This document shows, in pieces, positions 51,871-59,284 of a stretch of DNA of 64,000 nucleotides (positions within the stretch are counted from its first letter, which is position 1; every line of letters starts with the position of its first letter). Under the pieces are notes generated by a model. That model searched no databases. It saw only the letters and a program-made list of their open reading frames with translations, and had not been told where the DNA came from. The stretch spans positions 62,001-126,000 of the forward strand of contig NZ_RBAH01000017.1 in assembly GCF_003626695.1 (NCBI RefSeq), read 5' to 3'. The DNA is from Paenibacillus ginsengarvi. GTDB lineage: Bacteria; Bacillota; Bacilli; Paenibacillales; NBRC-103111. Position numbers and translations under genes: made by a program.

Positions 51871-52376
51871 AGCATTTTACCCTTCAGACCTAACCGTTCA
51901 CGTAACGCCATCAAGCTCTCGTCCACGGTTTGGTGAGCTGTGTCGATAACGATACGATCGCGGTCCCAAGCCTCATAATGTCTGTTCTTAACCTTCTCCC
52001 ACGTAGGGAGAGTAAAGCCGGGAATATCCGTTTTACGCGTTGTCACCCGATGCCTGTGTTCATTTTCGTCGGAGCAGATCACTTCGATTTCGACAAACGG
52101 AATATCAAGAGACTCCGCTACGCCGCGCCAAGCTTCGCGCGTAATGCGAATAGGGTTGACCGTGTCCGCTATTACATCAAGGCCTAAACGAAGATTCTGC
52201 TTCGCCATCTCATAACACACGACATAACCCTCAGGACCGTTAATCGTGATTCCGGCAGCTCGCATAGCCTGTTCCACGACATCGACGCGAAGGTACGCGG
52301 CCCGAAGCTCCCTGGCCAAAGCCGCCGATAACGTAGACTTGCCGGTGCCTGGCAGCCCGCCAAAAATATACAGCAT
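51867..52376 (-). CDS. P-loop kinase/AAA-like ATP-binding protein
   Basis: A 169-residue P-loop NTPase of the small kinase group. The Walker A is GGLPGTGKST, at residues about 6-15. LGLDVIADTVNPIRITREAW has the nucleotide-kinase Walker B-like Asp, and RHRVTTRKTD lies in the lid. It resembles shikimate-kinase-like or zeta-toxin-like kinases. The substrate is unknown. GGAGGAGG precedes the ATG. The next gene overlaps it by 4 bp. Confidence 0.75.
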   Translation of the reverse strand: MLYIFGGLPGTGKSTLSAALARELRAAYLRVDVVEQAMRAAGITINGPEGYVVCYEMAKQNLRLGLDVIADTVNPIRITREAWRGVAESLDIPFVEIEVICSDENEHRHRVTTRKTDIPGFTLPTWEKVKNRHYEAWDRDRIVIDTAHQTVDESLMALRERLGLKGKML

Positions 52377-52420
52377 ATAGGTTCCTCCTCCACGGCTGCC
52401 TTTTCAAATCCGGCCAAGCT

Positions 52421-52944
52421 TCAGCCGATCGGCTTATAGCCATGTTTGAATGATTTGCGGATCAACTGGACATGGTTTCTCTCTGCCCATTTGGTCAAAT
52501 CCGAGAGCCCTCTATCTTCATCTTTTGAAAATCTGAAAGCCGTATTCAAGGGGACGATCCTTTTCCCGTATGGCAGTATTCCAATTACGGGTCTAAAGTA
52601 CCCCTTGATCATGATCATCCTAATATCTCCCGCCTGAATCGTATTTCCGTTAAGTAAGACATGATCATCCTAATATCTCCCGCCTGAATCGTATTTCCGT
52701 TAAGTAAGACATGATCGTTAGATAGATACAGATCGATCTCAGTCGGTTTCATAAATCTTCTGTACAAACCGTATGACAATACAACCGAACATAGTAGAAC
52801 ACCTATAAACGGAGCATATTTTATACCGTCCGGATTCCCCCATGTTCTAGATGCACTAATGGTAGAAAACAAAATAACTGCTGCCACGCCTATAATCGTT
52901 CCGATCCCGGAAAGATATTGTACGGAATGCTTGATTTCCGTCAA
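52421..52944 (-). pseudogene. Two-helix membrane protein with PH-like tail, disrupted by a 50-bp tandem duplication
   Basis: TTG at 52944 with GGAGGAGG upstream opens a protein with two hydrophobic segments (IGTIIGVAAVILFSTI, PFIGVLLCSVVLSYGL). It continues as EIDLYLSNDHVLLNGNTIQAGDIRM. The duplicated 50 bp shifts the frame, and it stops at TGA after ...RFRREILG. With only one copy of the unit, the frame would continue into IKGYFRPVIGILPYGKRIV... and end at 52421 as a protein of about 157 residues. The duplication is recent because the two copies are identical. The intact protein would resemble bacterial PH-domain proteins. Confidence 0.85.
52611..52710. repeat. Perfect tandem duplication, 2 x 50 bp
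   Basis: Positions 52611-52660 are repeated exactly at 52661-52710, and the first 6 bases occur again at 52711-52716. Since 50 is not a multiple of 3, it shifts the frame of the gene it lies in. Deletion of one copy would restore the gene. Confidence 0.97.
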
Positions 52945-53069
52945 CCTTGATTCCTCCTCCGAGTTCCAATACCCCATAACCAAATTATACCACAGATGAG
53001 AGAATACACGTTCTTATTTTTAAAAGTAATAGTCGGATGCCGTCCCATCATTTCCACTGTACGCTGACG

Positions 53070-55646
53070 CTACAGCTTGGAATCGACAGTTAACCCGGTA
53101 CGTGTAACGGTAAAAACGATCTCTCCCGAACGATCCGTGCGGTAAATGACGCTGCCGGCTTCTGCGATCCTTTCCAGTACCCCGGCATTCGGATGGCCGT
53201 AGCTGTTGTTTAGCCCTACGGAGATGACGGCCCTCTCCGGCTTCCAATACGACAGCCATTCACCGGATGACGACGTTTTACTACCGTGATGCGCAATTTT
53301 CATCACATCGACCGGCTCGGGGACTTCCTCCTCTGCGGCAGCCGTCTGCCAAGCGGCCAACAGTTCCTTCTCGTCCTCCGCTCTCATATCCCCCGTAAAC
53401 AAAAAACGCGCATCCCGCATCTGCAGCAGCAGGACGACGGATTCGTTGTTTTGCTCCTCCGCCACGCGCGTTGGCTTGCCGCCGCCGGACGACAGGACGG
53501 TCAGCTTCGTATAGCGGTCTACTGGCGTCAGCCCGCCCGGCGCGATGCTAACGATCGCCGTTCCTTTCCTCATGGCCGTTTCGAACAGCTTGCGCGATGA
53601 TGCGTTGCCTTTCCATGTTCCGTTCATCACGATCGTTGTCACCGGAATTTGTTCGACAACCGCCTGCAAGCCGCCGATATGATCCTGATCCTGATGACTG
53701 ATGACGAGCTGATCGATTCGGTGCACGCCGCGTTGCTTGAGCAGCGGGACGAGCAGCTTTTTGCCGACCTCGTACGGGTCGCTTCGCTCCTTCCACTCCT
53801 CGCCCGGCTTGCGAAACGACAGCGTACCGCCTCCGTCAATAAGCACATGCCGCTGCTGGGGCGTCCGGATGAGAATCGCGTCACCTTGACCGACATCGAT
53901 AAAGCTTACTTTACCGTCACGGTCCAGCATGTCCGGGTTGTAGCCGAACCAGAGCAGCGCCATCATTAGCGGTACGGCCGCATAGGCAAGCAGCGGCTTC
54001 TGCTCCTCCTTCCAGCGGATCGCACCGGCGTAAACCGCCGCGAGCAGCCCGTAATAAGCGACAATCCATGCAATCGACGGTTTTGGCCATATGAACTGAG
54101 ACGGGTCGTGCGTTGCGGCGTAATCGATCAGCCAGAAAGTCAGTCTGTTCACCTTCTCCACGATCCACCCGAACGGCGCTCCTGCATGGACAGATACAAG
54201 TCCGGCCAATAAGGCGAACGTCCCGAGCGGCAGTACGACAAAGCTGATGAAAGGCACCATCACCAGATTGGCGAGCATGGATAACAGCGATATGCCGTTA
54301 AAATAGTACACCGTGACCGGAAACGAGATTACTTGTGCGACGATCGTAATCGATAGCAAGGAGCTCACGGATTTGTTCCGTATCGGCAGCAGCCGGGAAA
54401 AGCGCTGAACGCCGACGATCAAGCCGGTCGTAACAAGAAATGACAATTGGAAGCTTACGTTGTATAAAAAATAAGGCTCCCACAGCAGCATCAAAATCGC
54501 TGCGAGGCCGATTACGTTCGGCGCATCTTTCCACAGCAGCCTTCTTGCCGCATACAGTCCGATCATCGCCATAATGCCTGCGCGAACAGCCGACGGCGAT
54601 CCTCCCGCAATAGCGACATAAAACGGAACGAGCAGCAGCGTTACCGTCAGTATGCGCTCGCGAGTTAGCCCGAACAGGCGCAGCAGCCACATGCAGCCGG
54701 CCACGAAAACGCCGACATGCAGCCCCGAAATCGCGAGAATATGCGTCAGGCCAAGCTGCGAAAAATGCCGGTACAGCTCCGGGTCCATATCGTCGGTCAA
54801 GCCGATGACCAGACTTTTCAAATAGCCGGAATCCGGTCCGCCCATGGGGAACAAGCTATCGAATACGGCACCGAGCCGGCTTCGCAAATCGTCGTTCCAG
54901 CGCATGATGCGGACTGGTTCAGGGACGAATGCGAAACGATTCCGCCGCTCTGCCAGCAGCGAACCTTCCACTTCCTCTTCATCAGCCTCTGCTTCCGTCA
55001 GCACGCTGTCCAGCCCTTTCGCCGAAAGCTGCCAATGGATATGGTTCCGGTATAAATAGAGACGATAATCGAAGCCGCCGAAGTTGCGCGGAAGGTCCGG
55101 CCGCTTCAGAACACCGCTGACCGTTACCGGGTCGCCGCGTCCCATCGTCCGCGCCCGCACCTGCTCCTCTTGCTGCAGCAGCCTCACCGATACTTGCACC
55201 GTGTCGCTTGCTTGCAGCGGCTCCTCCTCGTCCAGCCTGACCGCTTGCGACCGGAGCGCAAACGATACTTTGTCGCCATCGACTTCTACTCGGCTGGCGA
55301 TTTCTCCGGTTAGGCGCACCTCGCGCCCGACACTGCCTGCAGCCGGATCGCCGCTTTCCGTTTCGACAACCGAAGGCATCGGGATCGTAGGCACGTTTTT
55401 GGCGTCATATATCTGGTAGTAAGCCGCCGCCGCCATAACGACCAGCAGCAAGCCGATGATCCGCCTTCCCGGTATGGCGAATAGCGCCAGCATGACGCCC
55501 AGCGCCACGCTAAGCATGAACGCTTTCCACGACAGCAAGCCCTGCGGCAGCTCACCGCCGAGCGCGGTACCGGCCGTCCACAGGACCGCAGCCGTCGCAA
55601 GCGGCCGTTTGATCGGATGCTTCACATCGTACACTTTCGTTTCCAA
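53070..55646 (-). CDS. comEC: DNA internalisation competence protein ComEC
   Basis: A protein of about 858 residues that forms the DNA channel in natural transformation. The N-terminal part has the OB-like DUF4131 (about 30-230). The polytopic core includes GLTHILAISGLHVGVFVAG and SPSAVRAGIMAMIGL. The C-terminal metallo-beta-lactamase domain has FIDVGQGDAILIR, LVISHQDQDHIGG and MKIAHHGSKTS. The in-frame GTG at 55658 lies within the AGGGGGTG ribosome site, so the TTG at 55646 is the likelier start. holA, its usual downstream neighbour, is about 22 kb away. Confidence 0.93.
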   Translation of the reverse strand: METKVYDVKHPIKRPLATAAVLWTAGTALGGELPQGLLSWKAFMLSVALGVMLALFAIPGRRIIGLLLVVMAAAAYYQIYDAKNVPTIPMPSVVETESGDPAAGSVGREVRLTGEIASRVEVDGDKVSFALRSQAVRLDEEEPLQASDTVQVSVRLLQQEEQVRARTMGRGDPVTVSGVLKRPDLPRNFGGFDYRLYLYRNHIHWQLSAKGLDSVLTEAEADEEEVEGSLLAERRNRFAFVPEPVRIMRWNDDLRSRLGAVFDSLFPMGGPDSGYLKSLVIGLTDDMDPELYRHFSQLGLTHILAISGLHVGVFVAGCMWLLRLFGLTRERILTVTLLLVPFYVAIAGGSPSAVRAGIMAMIGLYAARRLLWKDAPNVIGLAAILMLLWEPYFLYNVSFQLSFLVTTGLIVGVQRFSRLLPIRNKSVSSLLSITIVAQVISFPVTVYYFNGISLLSMLANLVMVPFISFVVLPLGTFALLAGLVSVHAGAPFGWIVEKVNRLTFWLIDYAATHDPSQFIWPKPSIAWIVAYYGLLAAVYAGAIRWKEEQKPLLAYAAVPLMMALLWFGYNPDMLDRDGKVSFIDVGQGDAILIRTPQQRHVLIDGGGTLSFRKPGEEWKERSDPYEVGKKLLVPLLKQRGVHRIDQLVISHQDQDHIGGLQAVVEQIPVTTIVMNGTWKGNASSRKLFETAMRKGTAIVSIAPGGLTPVDRYTKLTVLSSGGGKPTRVAEEQNNESVVLLLQMRDARFLFTGDMRAEDEKELLAAWQTAAAEEEVPEPVDVMKIAHHGSKTSSSGEWLSYWKPERAVISVGLNNSYGHPNAGVLERIAEAGSVIYRTDRSGEIVFTVTRTGLTVDSKL

Positions 55647-55744
55647 TACAAAAAGCACCCCCTAGTCTCGGAGGTGCTTCCCCACAGCTCTCTTATTGAT
55701 TCGTATCAAACAGCCGCGGTAGGCGGGATTACCGCCGTAAGCGA

Positions 55745-56257
55745 TCAGTTAGTCACTTCGCCATCGATCCCCGAAGGAGGCGTGTAATCTCCCAACTGAC
55801 GGAAACGGATACCGCGCGTGACCATCATCTCCGTCACTTTATCCTTATCCTTCGGATACGTCCGGTGGTACACGATTTCCGTTACACCGCTGTTCGCCAG
55901 CATATTGGCACAAGTCCAGCACGGCTGATCGGTCACGTAAACGGTGGAGCCTTCCCGGTCGCTTCGGTCGGTGAACAGGAGCAAATTTTGCTCCGCATGA
56001 ATCGTGCGGATGCATCTTTGCTTCTTCACCATTTCTTCGCGCCCGTTGGCCACCTTTACCTCGTACTCCTCCACCAGCATGCAGCCGGCTTCGGAGCAGT
56101 CCGGCACGCCCATCGGCGCGCCGTTGTAGGCCGAGCCGAGCAGCTTCTTGCCCTGCACGAGCACGGCTCCGACGCGGCGCCGCGGGCATTGCGAGCGGGT
56201 CGAGGCCATATAGGCGATATCCATGAAGTAAGTGTCCCAATCTTTGCGTCTGCTCAT
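55745..56257 (-). CDS. comEB: dCMP deaminase ComEB
   Basis: A 170-residue zinc deaminase with the ligand motifs TIHAEQNLL and QPCWTCANML. It converts dCMP to dUMP. Other ligands are in PDCSEAGCML. The start ATG is 12 bp after the metY stop. The late-competence order comEA-comEB-comEC is kept except for the inserted metY. Its link to DNA uptake is by position only. Confidence 0.95.
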   Translation of the reverse strand: MSRRKDWDTYFMDIAYMASTRSQCPRRRVGAVLVQGKKLLGSAYNGAPMGVPDCSEAGCMLVEEYEVKVANGREEMVKKQRCIRTIHAEQNLLLFTDRSDREGSTVYVTDQPCWTCANMLANSGVTEIVYHRTYPKDKDKVTEMMVTRGIRFRQLGDYTPPSGIDGEVTN

Positions 56258-56269
56258 ACCGGGACTTCC

Positions 56270-57562
56270 TTACTGCTGGCTCGCACGAATCGCTTGATCC
56301 AGATCGTGCAAAATGTCGTCGATGCCCTCCGTGCCGACGGACAACCGGATCATGCCCGGGGTTACGCCGGTCGACAGCAGCTCTTCGCCTTCAAGCTGGC
56401 TGTGGGTCGTGCTGGCCGGATGGATGATCAGCGATTTGGAATCGCCAACGTTGGCGAGATGCGAGAACAGCTTGACGCTGTTGATCACCTTTTGTCCGGC
56501 TTCCACGCCGCCCTTGATGCCGAAGGTCAGAATGGCGCCTTGGCCGTTCGGCAAATATTTTTGCGCAAGCTTGTACGACGGATGGCTCTCAAGACCGGTG
56601 TAGCTAACCCATTCGACGGCCGGATTCGACTCGAGGAATTTGGCGACCGCCAAAGCGTTCGAGCTGTGGCGCTCCATCCGCAGATGCAGCGTCTCCAAGC
56701 CTTGCAGCAGGAGGAACGAGTTGAACGGGGAGATCGTTGCCCCGATGTCGCGAGCGAGTTGGACGCGCGCTTTGATAATGTAAGCGATCGGACCGACCGC
56801 TTCCGCATAAACAACGCCGTGGTAGCTCGGGTCCGGCTGCGTCAAGCCCGGGAATTTGCCGCTGGCCTTCCAGTCGAACTTACCGCCGTCGATAATGACG
56901 CCGCCGATCGACGTGCCGTGGCCGCCGATAAACTTCGTCGCCGAGTGAACGACGATATCCGCTCCGTGCTCGATCGGGCGAAGCAGGTACGGGCTTGGGA
57001 ACGTATTGTCCACGATGAGCGGAATGCCGTTTTCGTGGGCGATATTCGCAACCGCTTCGATATCGAGCACATCGCCCTTCGGATTGCCGATCGTTTCCGC
57101 ATACAGCGCTTTCGTGTTCGGCGTAATCGCCTTGCGGAAATTTTCCGGATCGGACGAATCGACAAACTTCACGTTGATGCCGAGCTTCGGCAGCGTGATC
57201 GCAAACAGATTGTATGTACCGCCGTACAGCGTGCTGGCGGCAACGATCTCATCGCCCGCGCCCGCGATATTAAGAATCGAGTACGTGATGGCAGCTTGTC
57301 CGGAAGAAGTCGAAAGGGCGCCGACTCCGCCTTCCAGAGCAGCGATCCGCTTCTCGAATACGTCAGAGGTCGGATTCATCAAACGGGTATAAATGTTGCC
57401 GAATTCCTTCAGGGCAAACAAGTTGGCCGCGTGCTCCGTATCGCGGAAACCGTAAGAAGTCGTCTGGTAAATCGGAACCGCGCGCGAAAGGGTCGTCGGA
57501 TCGATTTCCTGGCCGGCATGGACAGCCAGCGTATCAAGAGAAAGCTTGCGTTCTTCACTCAT
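56270..57562 (-). CDS. metY: O-acetylhomoserine sulfhydrylase (MetY)
   Basis: A 430-residue PLP enzyme that makes homocysteine from O-acetylhomoserine and sulfide. The PLP Lys is in VHSATKFIGGHGTSIGG. PIYQTTSYGF, TRLMNPTSDVFEKRIAALEGG and YAETIGNPKGD are family motifs. TFGIKGG and STTHSQL follow near the end. The length is typical of the family. AAGGAGG precedes the ATG. It lies between comEA and comEB, an insertion relative to the B. subtilis operon. Confidence 0.93.
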   Translation of the reverse strand: MSEERKLSLDTLAVHAGQEIDPTTLSRAVPIYQTTSYGFRDTEHAANLFALKEFGNIYTRLMNPTSDVFEKRIAALEGGVGALSTSSGQAAITYSILNIAGAGDEIVAASTLYGGTYNLFAITLPKLGINVKFVDSSDPENFRKAITPNTKALYAETIGNPKGDVLDIEAVANIAHENGIPLIVDNTFPSPYLLRPIEHGADIVVHSATKFIGGHGTSIGGVIIDGGKFDWKASGKFPGLTQPDPSYHGVVYAEAVGPIAYIIKARVQLARDIGATISPFNSFLLLQGLETLHLRMERHSSNALAVAKFLESNPAVEWVSYTGLESHPSYKLAQKYLPNGQGAILTFGIKGGVEAGQKVINSVKLFSHLANVGDSKSLIIHPASTTHSQLEGEELLSTGVTPGMIRLSVGTEGIDDILHDLDQAIRASQQ

Positions 57563-57651
57563 AGGTAAACGGTTTCCTCCTTTAGTATGGGAACGATAAT
57601 CAGTACCACGAATATTGTCTCATATTTTCCCACGAATGAAAAGAACCGGCG

Positions 57652-58182
57652 CTACGGATCAACCGTTATATACGGCTTCAGCGTTTCAAACGTCTTGTCG
57701 CCGATGCCCTTCACTTTCTTCAAATCCTCTACTGTTCGAAAAGGCCCCTCCCTGCTCCGATACTCGGCGATCGCCTTCGCCTTCGAAGGGCCGATTCCGG
57801 GAAGCTTGTCCAGTTCGGACTCGGATGCGCGGTTCAAGTCGAGAACGCCGGCGGCCGCTTTTTGGGACTTTGGTTCGACTACGCCTGTGGCAGAACCCGA
57901 GACGCCTGCAGCGCCCGCAGCACTTTTAGCGGCGGTTGGCGGCTTAGGGGACGGTTGCGGTGACTGCGGTGTCGCAGCCGTTGCGGACGTTTTTTCCGAT
58001 TTTGGCGGCTCTTGTCCCGTAAACAGCGCGGCTAGATCGGCATTGCGCACGATCCAGCCCTCTCCAGTCCTCGCGGAGCCCGAGACGCCGCCATGCAGCA
58101 GCCCGCTTATCGCCCAAAGCAGCAGCGCCGTCGCCCCCCATATCGCGGCAGCCACCCAGCGATGGCGCGTTTTAACGTTCAT
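57652..58182 (-). CDS. comEA: Competence protein ComEA
   Basis: A 176-residue membrane-anchored DNA receptor for transformation. It has one transmembrane helix (about 8-28), an Ala/Pro/Ser-rich linker (about 58-108) and a C-terminal helix-hairpin-helix pair: LDLNRASESELDKLPGIGPS and FRTVEDLKKVKGIGDKTFE. The start is ATG at 58182 with GGGGGAG upstream; a TTG one codon earlier is possible. It is divergent from comER, as in B. subtilis. Confidence 0.93.
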   Translation of the reverse strand: MNVKTRHRWVAAAIWGATALLLWAISGLLHGGVSGSARTGEGWIVRNADLAALFTGQEPPKSEKTSATAATPQSPQPSPKPPTAAKSAAGAAGVSGSATGVVEPKSQKAAAGVLDLNRASESELDKLPGIGPSKAKAIAEYRSREGPFRTVEDLKKVKGIGDKTFETLKPYITVDP

Positions 58183-58358
58183 CAAATGGTTTTCTCCCCC
58201 CGCTTGGTCGTTCGCTTTCGGATCAAAAGCGTCATATTCGCTGCTCCCCTTACATATACATGAATGAAATGGCGGGCCCGTTTTGGCGCCGAGTCACCTT
58301 CTCCCCGCCTGAATCATAAGATATAAACTCATCTACTTCTCCAGGAGGGATACGCGGC

Positions 58359-59195
58359 ATGAAGATTGGTTTTATCGGAACGGGCAGCATGGGAACCGTG
58401 CTCATCGAATCATTCATACGCTCCGGGGCACTGCAGCCGTCGTCCGTTATCGCGAGCAACCGCTCGAAGCATAAAGCGGATCTTCTGGCTGCCAAATATC
58501 CCGGGCTCCTGGCCGTAGACTCGAACCGGCAAGTCGCCGCGACTTGCGGGACTATCTTCATTTGTGTCAGGCCCCTTGTTTTCAAACAAGTCGTCGATGA
58601 AATCAAACCCTATGTGACGCCGGATACGACCGTAATCTCGATTACAAGTCCGGTTCTGCTGAGGCATCTGGAATCGTCGCTGCCGTGCAAAGTCGCCAAA
58701 GTGATTCCCAGCATTACGAACGGCGTGCTTAGCGGCGCGGCCTTATGCATATACGGCGAACGCATGAGCGAGGAGGACCGGGGCTCGCTGGAATGGCTGG
58801 TCGGCATGATCGGCAAACCGGTTCGCGTTTCGGAGCAGCACACGCGGGTTACCTCGGACATCTCCAGCTGCGGCCCCGCTTTTCTCGCTTACTTCGTACA
58901 AAAGCTCGTCGATGCCGCCGTCCATGTAGCGGGCCTCCCGCAGGAGGAGGCAACCCGGCTCGCCTCGGAAATGGTTCTCGGCACCGGCAAGCTGCTGACG
59001 GCCGGAGGATATACGCCAGAGTCGCTGCGGCAGCGGGTAGCGGTTCCCGGCGGCATTATCGAAGCCGGTCTCGAGCTGATGGAGCGCGAGCTGGACACTA
59101 CGTTTATCCGCTTGCTGGAAGCGACACATGCCAAGTACGACGAGGACGTGGAAAAAGTCGATCAGCAGTTCGGCAGCGGCACCCATACGCAATAA
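58359..59195 (+). CDS. comER: ComER, pyrroline-5-carboxylate reductase-like protein
   Basis: A 278-residue Rossmann protein of the ProC superfamily. It starts MKIGFIGTGSMGTVLIES with a GxGxxG motif. ISSCGPAFLAYFVQKL and RQRVAVPGGIIEAGLELM are dimer and active-site motifs shared with ProC. Its divergence from comEA identifies it as ComER, whose role in competence and biofilm formation is not fully known. CCAGGAGGG precedes the ATG. Confidence 0.92.
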   Translation: MKIGFIGTGSMGTVLIESFIRSGALQPSSVIASNRSKHKADLLAAKYPGLLAVDSNRQVAATCGTIFICVRPLVFKQVVDEIKPYVTPDTTVISITSPVLLRHLESSLPCKVAKVIPSITNGVLSGAALCIYGERMSEEDRGSLEWLVGMIGKPVRVSEQHTRVTSDISSCGPAFLAYFVQKLVDAAVHVAGLPQEEATRLASEMVLGTGKLLTAGGYTPESLRQRVAVPGGIIEAGLELMERELDTTFIRLLEATHAKYDEDVEKVDQQFGSGTHTQ

Positions 59196-59249
59196 ACGGC
59201 CGGCCCTGCGCCATAAGGAACTGCTTGTTCCCTGGCGAGGCCGGCCGTT
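59195..59249. terminator. Bidirectional hairpin between comER and leuS
   Basis: AACGGCCGGCC / GGCCGGCCGTT form an 11-bp stem enclosing a 33-nt loop, with extra pairing inside. It lies between two convergent genes. The T tail on the plus strand is weak. Confidence 0.6.
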
Positions 59250-59284
59250 TCGTTTGCGGCTGGTCGTTCTCTATTTCGGATCGG

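Noticed and set aside
55656..55658. GTG start for comEC
   Set aside because: The GTG is part of the AGGGGGTG ribosome site itself; the TTG at 55646 is better placed.
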